Assembly (NCBI GenBank): GCA_003169975.1
Contig: PNAA01000046.1
Span: forward strand, 59,117 to 123,116
Direction: 5' to 3'
Origin: Spartobacteria bacterium
GTDB taxonomy: Bacteria > Verrucomicrobiota > Verrucomicrobiia > Chthoniobacterales > UBA10450
Length of the DNA: 64,000 nucleotides
Position numbers and translations under genes: made by a program. Positions 37,002 to 46,336 of the stretch are shown here, piece by piece (the stretch's first letter is position 1; each line of letters begins with the position of its first letter). The notes under the pieces are model-generated. The model was not told where the DNA came from, made no database searches, and worked only from the letters and a program-made list of their open reading frames with translations.

Positions 37002-38482
37002 TGCTGCTCTTCATCGTCTTCGCGCCGCTGGTCACCGCGCTGCTCATTCTCCTCGGCGCACCGGCGCGGCTGACCGCCTTGCTCGGTGCGGCGGCGACGG
37101 CGGTGGCCGCCCTGGCCGGCCTTTTCCTTTACGATGCGGCGCGCGGCGGGTTCCAGTTCGTCAGTTCGTTTCCGATCAGCGAAAGCTGGCGGCTCCAGTT
37201 CTTGTTAGGCGCGGACGGGCTCAGTCTGCTCATGCTTTTCCTCGCCGCGCTGGTCCTGCTCTGCGCCGTCTGGTTTACGCCGCCGATCGAAAAATCCGAG
37301 CGCTTGTTCTACGCCTGTCTTCTCTTCCTCGCGAGCGGCGCGATCGGCGCCTTCGCTTCGCTCGATCTGTTTTTCTTCTATGCCTTTCATGAGCTCGCAT
37401 TGATCCCGACTTTTCTTCTGATCGGCATCTGGGGATCGGGCAACCGTTTCGCGGCGGCTTGGAAAGTGACGATCTATCTCGGTATCGGCAGCTTCGTTTT
37501 GCTCCTCGGATTGATCCTGCTCTACCGCAGCGTGCCGCCTGAATTGCGCAGCTTCGATCTGCGCGCGCTGCAGGCCGCGGCCGCCGGTGGCGGGATTACC
37601 CTGCGCGCGCAAAGCCAGATCTTCTTCCTGTTGCTCATCGGGTTCGGCGTTTTGATTTCGCTTTTCCCGTTTCACACCTGGGCGCCTGAAGCCTACGCCT
37701 CCGCGCCCGCGCCGGCCGCCATGCTGCACGCCGGTGTCCTGAAAAAATTCGGTCTTTACGGACTGCTCCGCGTCGCGCTGCCGTTGCTGCCCGACGGCGC
37801 GCACCATTGGAACACGCTTCTCATCGTGCTGTTGTTAGGCAACATCATCTATGTCGGCCTCGTCACCCTCGCGCAGAAGCGGCTCGATTGGATGCTCGGC
37901 TATTCGAGCGTGATGCACATGGGCTACATTTTTCTCGGGATCGCGAGCGCCAACGTGATCGGTCTGAACGGCGCCGCCGTCCTCATGTTTGCCCACGGCA
38001 TTTCGATCGCGCTGCTTTTTGCCCTGGCCGGAGAGATTCGCCGGCGCACCGGCACCCTGGTGCTGAGCGATCTCGGTGGGCTCGGCAAGGTCATGCCCTT
38101 CGCCGGCTTCGCCTTCGGCGTCGCGACTTTTGCCGCCATCGGACTTCCCGGTTTCGCCAATTTTGCGGCCGAAGTGATGGTCTTCTTCGGTGCGTTCCGC
38201 GTCGGCGCGGACTGGCAGGGGTTCCATCTTTTGCAAACCGCCACGCTACTGGCGTTGTGGGGCGTGGTGATCTCAGCGGTCTACATGCTGCGCGCCTATC
38301 GGTCGATTTTCATGGGTGAAATAAACGATCGATGGAAAAACCTGCCCGATCTCTCGCGCACGCTGCGCCTGCCGATTATCCTGCTCGTCGCCGCCACACT
38401 GGTCGTCGGCTTCTTTCCCAACACCACCCTGCGCGTTCTGCGCCCGACCTTCCCGGCGCCGGTCGCCGCCGCTCACCCATGA
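37001..38482 (+). CDS. nuoM: NuoM, NADH-quinone oxidoreductase subunit M
   Basis: A 493-residue antiporter-like membrane subunit. The start is ATG 37001 overlapping nuoL TGA. Motifs are FYAFHELALIPTFLLIGIWG (conserved Glu), FPFHTWAPEAYASAPAPAAMLHAGVLKKFGLYGLLR and QKRLDWMLGYSSVMHMGYI. Two TTGTTAGGC near-copies of the 9-bp repeat encode LLG. The stop overlaps nuoN by 4 bases. Confidence 0.96.
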   Translation: MLLFIVFAPLVTALLILLGAPARLTALLGAAATAVAALAGLFLYDAARGGFQFVSSFPISESWRLQFLLGADGLSLLMLFLAALVLLCAVWFTPPIEKSERLFYACLLFLASGAIGAFASLDLFFFYAFHELALIPTFLLIGIWGSGNRFAAAWKVTIYLGIGSFVLLLGLILLYRSVPPELRSFDLRALQAAAAGGGITLRAQSQIFFLLLIGFGVLISLFPFHTWAPEAYASAPAPAAMLHAGVLKKFGLYGLLRVALPLLPDGAHHWNTLLIVLLLGNIIYVGLVTLAQKRLDWMLGYSSVMHMGYIFLGIASANVIGLNGAAVLMFAHGISIALLFALAGEIRRRTGTLVLSDLGGLGKVMPFAGFAFGVATFAAIGLPGFANFAAEVMVFFGAFRVGADWQGFHLLQTATLLALWGVVISAVYMLRAYRSIFMGEINDRWKNLPDLSRTLRLPIILLVAATLVVGFFPNTTLRVLRPTFPAPVAAAHP

Positions 38483-39939
38483 TCCCGGCCCCGTTCCTCG
38501 AAATTGCGGTCCTCACGTGGGGATTGATCCTGCTGATGGTGGACGCCTTCGCGGGCAAAACTGATCGGCGCGGCGTCGCGATCGCGGGAATTCTCGGTCT
38601 TCTCGTGGTGCTCGCGGCCAGCTTCTTTCTAACTCCGCCCACGCCCGCTGCCGCGAGCGGCTTCTGGAGTTTTTACACCGCCGATCCACTCGCGATTTTC
38701 TTCAAACGTTTCGCCCTCGTGACGACGATTCTCGTCCTTGTGATGGCGATCGACTACGCGCCCGCCATCCGCATGGGTGTGCCCGCGGCCAATCCGCACG
38801 CCGGACTCGGAGAGTTTTTCACCCTGCCGATTTTCACCTGCGTCGGCCTGATGTGGATGGCGTCGGCGATCGATTTCGTGATGATCTTCGTCTCGCTCGA
38901 GCTGGTCACGATGTCGTTCTACGTGCTGGTGAGTTTTACTCGACGAAACCCCGCGACGCTCGAAGCCGGGGTGAAATATCTGATCCTGAGCGCGCTCTCG
39001 ACCGGCTTTCTCGTTTACGGCATTACTTGGATTTTTGGCGTGACGGGCGAGACCAATCTAACGCAGATCGGGACTGTTCTGGCCACGCAGGAGATCGACA
39101 AGATTCCGCTTCTCTTCGGCATCGCGCTCGTCCTCGTCGCGCTCGGTTTCAAAATCGCCGCAGTCCCGTTTCAGATTTGGGTGCCGGATGTTTATCAAGG
39201 TGCGCCGACACCGGTGACAGCCTTCCTTTCGGTCGGCTCCAAGGCCGCCGGATTCGTCGTCCTGCTGCGCGTGCTCACGCCGTTCTTGATGCTCCCGCAA
39301 GTCGGTCGGTTGCTCGTCGGCGTGGCTGCTCTCACCTTGATCTACGGGAACTTCGCCGCCCTCCCGCAGTCGAATTTGAAACGGCTGCTCGCCTACTCCA
39401 GCATCGCGCACGCCGGCTATTTGCTCATCGGCGTCGTCACGTTTTCTGGCGCGGCGGTCGCGTATTATCTGGTGGCGTATCTGCTCATGACGCTGCTTTG
39501 CTTCGCTGTCCTCGTCGTCGTCGGAAACAGCGGCGGAAGCGACCAGATTGAGGATTTCGCCGGCCTCGCGAAACGTTCGCCCTTCCTCGCCTTCGCGATG
39601 TTGATCGGGATGATCTCCCTCGCCGGTGTTCCATTCACCGCCGGCTTCCTCGGAAAGTTTTTCATCTTCGATGCGGCCATCCGGCAACACCAGACCATGC
39701 TCGTTGTGATCGGCGTGATCACGGTCGGCTGCGGGTTCTATTATTATTTGAAAGTGGTGCGCGCGATGTACTGGCTGACCCCGCCCGCCGACTCCCAGCC
39801 AGTGCCGTTGAGCGCGCTCTCGCGCCTCACGATGACGCTCTTAATCGCGGCGATTTTCGTCCTGGGTGTTTATCCGCAGCCGATTCTGAATGCGCTTGAC
39901 CAACCGGCGGCGCGTGCCACCATCTCGATGTTTCGTTAG
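38479..39939 (+). CDS. nuoN: NuoN, NADH-quinone oxidoreductase subunit N
   Basis: A 486-residue antiporter-like subunit, the last of the operon. Motifs are VSLELVTMSFYVLVSF, VPFQIWVPDVYQGAPTPVTAFLSVGSKAAGF and QSNLKRLLAYSSIAHAGYLLIG. The ATG is at 38479 in an ATGA overlap with nuoM. The TAG stop is formed by the 9-bp repeat (39933-39941), as in several other genes here. Confidence 0.96.
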   Translation: MIPAPFLEIAVLTWGLILLMVDAFAGKTDRRGVAIAGILGLLVVLAASFFLTPPTPAAASGFWSFYTADPLAIFFKRFALVTTILVLVMAIDYAPAIRMGVPAANPHAGLGEFFTLPIFTCVGLMWMASAIDFVMIFVSLELVTMSFYVLVSFTRRNPATLEAGVKYLILSALSTGFLVYGITWIFGVTGETNLTQIGTVLATQEIDKIPLLFGIALVLVALGFKIAAVPFQIWVPDVYQGAPTPVTAFLSVGSKAAGFVVLLRVLTPFLMLPQVGRLLVGVAALTLIYGNFAALPQSNLKRLLAYSSIAHAGYLLIGVVTFSGAAVAYYLVAYLLMTLLCFAVLVVVGNSGGSDQIEDFAGLAKRSPFLAFAMLIGMISLAGVPFTAGFLGKFFIFDAAIRQHQTMLVVIGVITVGCGFYYYLKVVRAMYWLTPPADSQPVPLSALSRLTMTLLIAAIFVLGVYPQPILNALDQPAARATISMFR

Positions 39940-39966
39940 GCGCGAAGCCGTCGGAGAACGCTCGGA

Positions 39967-40731
39967 ATGTTCGGCCTGCTGCAACACTTCTTTCACCCCA
40001 CCCAGTGCTACGCTCTCTGCGCGGTGGCGCGCTCCGGGGCCCACCTCCTTTCGGGCGCGTTGCAGGCCACTCACCTCGCGGGCCGGCCGCTGCAGTATTT
40101 CCACCACCGGCTCGCCCAGAAGTATGCGGCCCGCTACGGTCTCGATGCGACCCGGAATTTTGTCCCGTATCTGCGCGGTCTCCTCGCGAGCGCTTCGACG
40201 ACCAACGGCGTTTTTGGTTTCCGTATCGAATCCTGGGATTTGCAGCCACTGGTCTCCCGCCTGCGGGCTACGGGAGAATTTGGGCACGACGAAACTGGCG
40301 AACGAGAACTGCTGCATGCCGCGTTTCCGCGCCTGCGCTGCATCCAGCTGACGCGGGAGGATAAACTCCGCCAGGCGATTTCCACCGTCCGCGCAATGCA
40401 AACCAACCTCTGGGTCCCGGGCAAAGAACAAAACGTGATCGGGGAAGCGAAGTTCGATCCGGCGTTAATCGACCAGTGCCTCGCTTGCGCTGCGCAAGCG
40501 GAAGAGCTGTGGTCCGGGTTTTTCGCCCGCAATAAGCTCGATCCACTGGCGATCACCTATGAGGAACTTTGCGCCGATTATCCGGGAACGGTGACCCAGG
40601 TTTTCGATTTCCTGCGTATTCGTCCGCCACGCCGGTTCGACCTCCGACCGCCGCGGACGATTCGCCAGGCCGATGCGCTGACGGAGGAATGGGTGCAACG
40701 CTACGGCGCGCTGCGCGACGTCGGAACCTAG
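39967..40731 (+). CDS. Stf0-type sulfotransferase
   Basis: A 254-residue protein that resembles Stf0 (trehalose 2-sulfotransferase) family enzymes: CYALCAVARSGAHLLSGALQATHLAG (5'-phosphosulfate-binding loop region), GVFGFRIE, RCIQLTREDKLRQAISTVRAMQTNLW (3'-phosphate-binding Arg and Ser pattern) and AITYEELCADY. It would transfer sulfate from PAPS to a sugar or lipid. The start is ATG 39967, 28 bases after nuoN. It overlaps convergently with the HNH gene at the stop codons. Confidence 0.75.
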   Translation: MFGLLQHFFHPTQCYALCAVARSGAHLLSGALQATHLAGRPLQYFHHRLAQKYAARYGLDATRNFVPYLRGLLASASTTNGVFGFRIESWDLQPLVSRLRATGEFGHDETGERELLHAAFPRLRCIQLTREDKLRQAISTVRAMQTNLWVPGKEQNVIGEAKFDPALIDQCLACAAQAEELWSGFFARNKLDPLAITYEELCADYPGTVTQVFDFLRIRPPRRFDLRPPRTIRQADALTEEWVQRYGALRDVGT

Positions 40732-41315
40732 TCGCTCAGCTCGACGTTCCAGTAGGCGAGATCGACAAAATGCCGCCAGCTTTCGTGCTGCTGGCCGCTG
40801 AAAGTTACGTGGACAAACGGCCGCCATTTCGGCCGCTTCGGCTTGCGAATCAGGGTCATGTGCGCTTCATGCGGAAGCCGGTTGCCCTTGCGCGTGTTGC
40901 ACGGGATGCAGGAGCAGACCACGTTTTCCCATGTCGTTAGGCCGCCTTTGTCTCGCGGCAGGACGTGATCGAGATTCAGGTCGCTGCGCTCGAATACCTT
41001 CCCGCAATATTGGCAGGTGTTGTTGTCCCGCTCGAAGACGTTGTGCCGGGTAAACTTCACTTCCTTCTTCGGCAACCGATCGAAAAGCAGCAGCACGATC
41101 ACGCGTGGCACCCGGATCTTCCATGAGATTGTCGTGACCATTTCGTGCTCGGCCTCGGGCGCAGTGAGAGAGACGTCGAGCCAGCTGGCGAAATCGTGGG
41201 TCGCAAAATTATTTTGCTGATCGGCCGAGACAACCTGTGCGTGCCCCTGGTAAAGGAGCGTAAAAGCACGACGCGCCGAGCAGATATTCACCGCCTGCCA
41301 GAGGCGGTTGAGCAC
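40728..41315 (-). CDS. HNH endonuclease family protein
   Basis: A 195-residue protein with an HNH domain in its C-terminal half: FERDNNTCQYCGKVFER (first Cys pair), DLNLDHVLPRDKGG (catalytic DH), then WENVVCSCIPCNTRKGNRLP (Asn/second Cys pair). The N-terminal LNRLWQAVNICSARRAFTLLYQG is typical of stand-alone bacterial HNH proteins of the McrA-like group. The start used is GTG at 41315, but a CTG/upstream start is possible because the homologous region continues (VLVLNR). Function unproven. Confidence 0.85.
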   Translation of the reverse strand: MLNRLWQAVNICSARRAFTLLYQGHAQVVSADQQNNFATHDFASWLDVSLTAPEAEHEMVTTISWKIRVPRVIVLLLFDRLPKKEVKFTRHNVFERDNNTCQYCGKVFERSDLNLDHVLPRDKGGLTTWENVVCSCIPCNTRKGNRLPHEAHMTLIRKPKRPKWRPFVHVTFSGQQHESWRHFVDLAYWNVELSD

Positions 41316-41552
41316 CAGGACCTGACTGTTCAGTAGGGTGTGCAGAGTTTGCTTCGCGCGGCCTAACCATTTTCGCCTGCTCGAATTGGCGCGAAATTAT
41401 CACCCGGGAATTTCGTTGTCAACGTGACGACCTCGTGACGACCGCAAAGGCTCAGGCCAGCGATCCATCTGCTGCTTCGCCTTCGCTCGGATGAAAGACG
41501 GTTGCATCCGGCCGATTCAAACGCAGCTTTCTCGTTCTTCATTCATCACATT

Positions 41553-44500
41553 ATGCGCATTCCTTCACGCCTCGCCGCTTCACTCTTGCTCCTGGCCGCC
41601 TGTCTCCTGCCGCTCAGTTTCGCCTCGGCCCAGAAGCTCCCGGAAACCACGCGTCTCCTGCGTTTTCCCGCGACCAACGGGGACCAGATTGTCTTTTGTT
41701 ACGCGGGCGAACTTTACACCGTTCCGAAAGAGGGCGGCGTCGCCCGTCGCCTGACGAGTGGTCCCGGCTACAGCTCTTTCCCGCGCTTCTCGGCCGATGG
41801 CAAGCAACTCGCCTTCACTTCCCAGTATGACGGCAACACCGAGGTTTACGTCATGCCCGGCGATGGCGGCGTGCCGAAGCGCCTCACCACCAGCGCGACC
41901 CTGGGCCGGGACGATATTTCCGACCGAATGGGACCGAACAACCTCGTCGTGACCTGGGAAAACAAGAGGCCGTTCGTTGTTTTTCGTTCCCGGATGAGGT
42001 CGTTCGATTCCTTCGTCGGCGAACTCTACACCGTCGGCCTCGATGCCGAGTTGCCGCAGCAATTGCCTGTGCCGCGCGGCGGTTTTGCCTCCTTCTCACC
42101 CGACGATTCGAAGATGGCGTTCAACCGCATCTTTCGCGAATTCCGCACCTGGAAACATTACCGCGGCGGAATGGCGGACGACGTCTGGATCTACGATTTC
42201 AAAACTGGCGCGACCGAGAACCTGACGAACGATCCCGCGCAGGACATCTGCCCGATGTGGGGTCCCGATAACCATATTTATTTCGTCTCGGATCGCGACG
42301 GCCGGATGAACCTTTTCTCGATCGAACTCGCGAGCAAGGAAACGAAACAGCTCACCACCTTCAAAGATTTCGACATCAAGTTCCCGTCGATCGGCAATGG
42401 CGCGATCGTCTTCGAACAGGCCGGCTATATCTGGCGCTACGATCTGGGCAGCGGGCAGTGCGCGCCGGTGCCGATTGAGATCAAGGAAGACCTTGCTTCC
42501 GGTCGCTCCGCCCTGGTTGATGCGTCGAAGCACATCGAATCCGTCAGCCTCGCGCCGGATGGCCAGCGCGTGATCGCCGTTGCGCGCGCCGATCTCTTTT
42601 CCGTGCCGGCCAAGGACGGCACGCCGCGCAATCTGACGAAAACCTCCGACGCGCACGAGCGCGACGCCGTCTGGTCGCCCGATGGGAAGTGGATCGCCTA
42701 CAACTCCGATGCGACCGGCGAGAACGAGCTCTATGTCCGTGCGCAGGACGGAAAAGGCCAGCCCCAACAACTGACCAAGGGCGCCGACACCTATTATTAC
42801 GGGATGGTCTGGTCGCCCGACAGCAAGAAGCTGCTCTGGAGCGATCGCCTGCAAAGATTGCGCTACGTCGACGTCGCGAGCAAGGCAGTCACCCAGGTCG
42901 ACCAGGACAAATATGGCGAAGTCGGGTCCTATGATTGGTCGCCCGACAGTCAGTGGATTGCCTGGTCTCGACCGGAGGACAATGGGCTCTCCAAGGTGTA
43001 TCTCTATTCTAGCGCCAGCAAGAAGACCGTGCCCGTCACCGATGATTGGTATTCCGCCGGCCAATCCAAGTTTAGCGACGATGGGAAATATCTCCTGTTT
43101 ACCTCCAGTCGCGACTTCAAACCCATTTTCGGCGAGGAAGATTTTGCCGACGTCTATCGCGACATGGAGCGCATCTACCTCGTGACTCTGGCCAAGGACA
43201 CCGAATCTCCCCTCGCCCCGCGCAGCGACGAGGTGGGCAAGGCTGAGAAGAAAGGCAAGGACGCCGAGGAGAAGAAGCCCGACGATTCCACGAAGAAAAA
43301 GGACGGCAAAGACGAGAAGAAGAAACCGGTGGTGGTAAAGGTCGATCCCGAGGGCCTCCAGAATCGGATCGACGCCTTCAGCATTACACCGGGTAACTAT
43401 AGCGATCTGCGGATGGTCGATGACCGTCTTTTCTACCTGCGACGCACGGTTGCCGATGACAAGGAGGACGATAACGAGGATGGCGGTGACCGGGATCGCA
43501 ATGCGCACCTTTGTGTCTACAGCCTGGAAGACCGCAAAGAGACCGTTCTCGGCGACGTGAACAGCTACGAGATTACCGCCGATGGCAAGAAGATGCTGGT
43601 CAAGATCAAGAAGGATTACGCCATCATCGACCTGCCGAAAGAGAAGCTTGAGACCAAGGACCACGAACTCAAGCTCACCGGCCTCGACATGCAACTCGAT
43701 CGGCACGCCGAGTGGAATCAAATCTACTTCGAAGCCTGGCGTCAGATGCGCGACTTCTTCTATTCGCCCACCATGAACGGCGTCGATTGGAAGGCGATGC
43801 GCGACAAATACGCCGCCCTTCTGCCTTTTGTAAATCATCGCAACGATCTCACCTATCTTATCGGCGAGCTGATTGGTGAATTGAATAACGGTCACGCCTA
43901 TGTGGCGGGCGGCGAACGCCCGGAGACTCCGCGGATCAAGCTCGGATTACTCGGCGCCGAGGTTTCCCGTGACGCGGCCACCCGCGCTTATCGCATCGAC
44001 CGGATCTTGCCGGGCGAGAATTGGGAAGATGACACGAAGTCGCCCCTCACCGCGATCGGCCTCAACGTCAAAGCCGGCGATTACATCCTTGCCATCAACG
44101 GCACGCCGGTCGCTTCCTTGCCAAACCTTTATGACGCCCTCATCGGGACTGCCGGCAAACAGGTCATCTTGCGGGTCAACTCCCAGCCTAACGACCAAGG
44201 GGCTCGCGATATCACGGTGGTCCCGATCGACGACGAGTCGCCTCTTTATTACCTGGCCTGGGTCCGGAAGAATATCGATTATGTGAACAAAAAAACCGGC
44301 GACCAGGTCGGCTATGTCCACATCCCCGATATGGGCCAGCCGGGCTTGAACCAATTTACCAAGCTGTACTTTCCGCAGATCCGCAAAAAAGGACTCATTG
44401 TCGACGTGCGCGGCAACGGCGGCGGCTTCGTCTCGCCCTTGGTCATCGACCGGCTCCGCCGCGCTCTGGTCATGGTGGAGATGTCGCGCAACGGTATTGC

Positions 44501-44939
44501 GCGCACGGATCCGCCTAACACTTTCCTCGGTCCGATGGTCACCCTGATCAACGAATTCTCCGCCTCGGACGGCGACATTTTCCCTTTCCGGTTCAAGTCA
44601 CTCGGTCTGGGTAAATTGATCGGCAAGCGTACCTGGGGTGGCGTGATCGGCATTCGCAACCCGCTCCCGCTCGCCGATGGCGGCCAGCTCTTTAAACCGG
44701 AGTTCGCGCCCTATTCGAAAGAAGGCAAAGGCTGGATCATTGAAAGCCACGGCGTTGACCCCGATATCGTGGTCGATAACGATCCGGCGAAGGAGTTTCG
44801 CGGCGAGGATCAGCAACTGGATCGCGGGATCGAGGAAGTCCAGGCCGAGATGAAGACCAAGGGTTACGAGTTGCCGCCCATCCCGCCGTTCCCGAATCGC
44901 AACCCGGCAAACGGCGGCTCGAGTAGCACGAACCCATAA
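41553..44939 (+). CDS. Tricorn-like protease (PD40 propeller, PDZ, S41 peptidase)
   Basis: A 1128-residue secreted or periplasmic protease. The start is ATG 41553 (MRIPSRLAASLLLLAACLL), giving a signal peptide. The N-terminal half has TolB/PD40 propeller repeats (GTPRNLTKTSDAHERDAVWSPDGKW; AVTQVDQDKYGEVGSYDWSPDS). A charged insert (about residues 560-600, KKDGKDEKKK) is followed by a PDZ domain (LNVKAGDYILAINGTPVASL) and an S41 peptidase (GLIVDVRGNGGG and nucleophile Ser in NEFSASDGD). Tricorn degrades oligopeptides. Two 9-bp repeat copies or near-copies lie inside. Confidence 0.9.
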   Translation: MRIPSRLAASLLLLAACLLPLSFASAQKLPETTRLLRFPATNGDQIVFCYAGELYTVPKEGGVARRLTSGPGYSSFPRFSADGKQLAFTSQYDGNTEVYVMPGDGGVPKRLTTSATLGRDDISDRMGPNNLVVTWENKRPFVVFRSRMRSFDSFVGELYTVGLDAELPQQLPVPRGGFASFSPDDSKMAFNRIFREFRTWKHYRGGMADDVWIYDFKTGATENLTNDPAQDICPMWGPDNHIYFVSDRDGRMNLFSIELASKETKQLTTFKDFDIKFPSIGNGAIVFEQAGYIWRYDLGSGQCAPVPIEIKEDLASGRSALVDASKHIESVSLAPDGQRVIAVARADLFSVPAKDGTPRNLTKTSDAHERDAVWSPDGKWIAYNSDATGENELYVRAQDGKGQPQQLTKGADTYYYGMVWSPDSKKLLWSDRLQRLRYVDVASKAVTQVDQDKYGEVGSYDWSPDSQWIAWSRPEDNGLSKVYLYSSASKKTVPVTDDWYSAGQSKFSDDGKYLLFTSSRDFKPIFGEEDFADVYRDMERIYLVTLAKDTESPLAPRSDEVGKAEKKGKDAEEKKPDDSTKKKDGKDEKKKPVVVKVDPEGLQNRIDAFSITPGNYSDLRMVDDRLFYLRRTVADDKEDDNEDGGDRDRNAHLCVYSLEDRKETVLGDVNSYEITADGKKMLVKIKKDYAIIDLPKEKLETKDHELKLTGLDMQLDRHAEWNQIYFEAWRQMRDFFYSPTMNGVDWKAMRDKYAALLPFVNHRNDLTYLIGELIGELNNGHAYVAGGERPETPRIKLGLLGAEVSRDAATRAYRIDRILPGENWEDDTKSPLTAIGLNVKAGDYILAINGTPVASLPNLYDALIGTAGKQVILRVNSQPNDQGARDITVVPIDDESPLYYLAWVRKNIDYVNKKTGDQVGYVHIPDMGQPGLNQFTKLYFPQIRKKGLIVDVRGNGGGFVSPLVIDRLRRALVMVEMSRNGIARTDPPNTFLGPMVTLINEFSASDGDIFPFRFKSLGLGKLIGKRTWGGVIGIRNPLPLADGGQLFKPEFAPYSKEGKGWIIESHGVDPDIVVDNDPAKEFRGEDQQLDRGIEEVQAEMKTKGYELPPIPPFPNRNPANGGSSSTNP

Positions 44940-44949
44940 GGACAAAAAA

Positions 44950-45252
44950 ATGTTTCTGCCGAATCAGAGAGTCGTTTGTGTGAACGGTTACTTCCCGCTC
45001 GGGATCGAGAAGCTCTATGCTGAGCTGCCGAAAGAGGGCAGCACCTACACAATCCGCGACATCGTTCCAGGGATTGGCCTGACGGGCGACGAAGGCGAGA
45101 TCGCGGTTTACCTTTGCGAAATCAAAGGACCGCTCAATGCGCACGGTATCGAGCGCGGTTTCCGCGCCGATCGCTTTGCGCCCTTAACCACGATCGAAGA
45201 ACGAGCCGAGGAGGAACTCTTCCTTGGTCTGCCCGATTTGCTGCCCGCTTAA
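44950..45252 (+). CDS. Small hypothetical protein
   Basis: A 100-residue soluble protein with a good ribosome-binding site (AAGGA, 8 bases before ATG 44950). It begins MFLPNQRVVCVNGYFP and contains RDIVPGIGLTGDEGEIAVYL, which resembles phage or integrative-element conserved proteins of a similar length, but no family is named. It abuts the beta-lactamase gene: the TAA stop at 45250-45252 is followed directly by its ATG at 45253. Confidence 0.6.
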   Translation: MFLPNQRVVCVNGYFPLGIEKLYAELPKEGSTYTIRDIVPGIGLTGDEGEIAVYLCEIKGPLNAHGIERGFRADRFAPLTTIEERAEEELFLGLPDLLPA

Positions 45253-46146
45253 ATGGGACGGATGAGTATTCGCCTTTCGCCGTCGTCATTGCTCGCCGCG
45301 ATCGCGCTCCTCGTCGCGACCAATGCAAGGGCAGCCGATCAGACACCACCCGCCAGTGACGCGGCCGAGAAGCGTATTGCGGATATCGAGACCCGCGTCG
45401 GTGGCCGGCTGGGCGTCGCCGCACTGGAGACCGGGAGCGGCCGGCGCCTCGAGCACCGCGCGAGCGAGCGCTTCCCAATGTGCAGCACGTTTAAGTTGCT
45501 CGCCGCGGCCGCCGTCCTTCATCGGGTGGACCAAAAGCAGGAGCAGATTACCCGCGTCATTCCCTACACCAAGGCAGATCTTCTCGAGTACGCCCCGGTG
45601 ACGACAGAACACGTCAAGGAAGGCGGCATGACGCTCGCCGCGCTCTGCGCCGCGGCGCTCGATTACAGTGACAACACCGCCGGCAACCTTCTACTCAAAG
45701 CCATCGGGGGTCCCGACGCCTTGACTCGTTATGCACGCTCGCTCGGCGACCAGGAGACGCGGCTCGATCGCCTTGAGCCATATCTGAACAGCGCCGTTTC
45801 CGGCGATGAACGCGATACCACCACGCCCGTCGCGATGCTGGGCGACCTGCGCGCGCTTCTTCTCGGCGAAGCGTTGTCCCCACGCTCTCGCGATCAACTG
45901 GAAGCCTGGCTCGCCGGCAACAAGACCGGCGGCGAAATGCTGCGGGCCGGTCTGCCTAACGATTGTCGAATCGCCGACAAAACGGGCCACGGAGGCGCGG
46001 GCGCGACCAACGATATCGCTCTCATCCGTCCGCCCGGCAAGCCGCCCATCCTGCTCGCCGTTTACTCTGTGGGATCGACCGCTTCCCCGAAGGTTCGTGG
46101 CGCGGCGATTGCCGACGTCGCCCGCATCGTCGCGCAGACATTCTAG
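45253..46146 (+). CDS. Class A beta-lactamase
   Basis: A 297-residue serine beta-lactamase. Signal peptide about 1-24. The catalytic Ser and Lys are in MCSTFKLLAA (S-T-F-K), SDN loop in DYSDNTAGN, the Glu of the omega-loop in LEPYLN (ExxLN), and KTG in DKTGHGGAGATND. All four class A motifs are present. It hydrolyses beta-lactams in the periplasm. Soil Verrucomicrobia commonly carry such genes. A copy of the 9-bp repeat encodes LPND, so the gene is likely resident in this genome rather than newly acquired. Confidence 0.95.
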   Translation: MGRMSIRLSPSSLLAAIALLVATNARAADQTPPASDAAEKRIADIETRVGGRLGVAALETGSGRRLEHRASERFPMCSTFKLLAAAAVLHRVDQKQEQITRVIPYTKADLLEYAPVTTEHVKEGGMTLAALCAAALDYSDNTAGNLLLKAIGGPDALTRYARSLGDQETRLDRLEPYLNSAVSGDERDTTTPVAMLGDLRALLLGEALSPRSRDQLEAWLAGNKTGGEMLRAGLPNDCRIADKTGHGGAGATNDIALIRPPGKPPILLAVYSVGSTASPKVRGAAIADVARIVAQTF

Positions 46147-46190
46147 TGCAGTGTATCACTTGGACCGAGGCCGCCATCCGTCAGCGGAGT

Positions 46191-46246
46191 GGACGCGCGG
46201 AAGCGCGTCCCTCCGGAGGGACATGCTTCCGCATGTCCAGGCTCTG
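46191..46246. repeat. 56-base double-hairpin repeat, copy 2
   Basis: Identical over 56 bases to 20747-20802. It sits between the beta-lactamase stop and the PQQ-propeller gene. See copy 1 for the structure. Confidence 0.9.
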
Positions 46247-46311
46247 CTCTTTAAGCTCTCTTAATTCTTCGTTAACGGGCCCTCGGGCCGGGCTTTCGAC
46301 TGGACAAGCGA

Positions 46312-46328
46312 GGTCTCAATTTGAGACC
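46312..46328. promoter_or_regulatory. Perfect palindrome upstream of the PQQ-propeller gene
   Basis: GGTCTCAATTTGAGACC is palindromic over 17 bases and ends eight bases before the ATG at 46337. It could be an operator, or a remnant of an inserted terminal inverted repeat. There is a likeness in form to the AATTT-centred palindrome at 56091-56117. Confidence 0.45.
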
Positions 46329-46336
46329 CTATCAAT

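Noticed and set aside
46312..46328. Palindrome GGTCTCAATTTGAGACC as the same mini-element as at 56091
   Set aside because: Only the AATTT centre and arm style agree; there is no target duplication and the arms differ.
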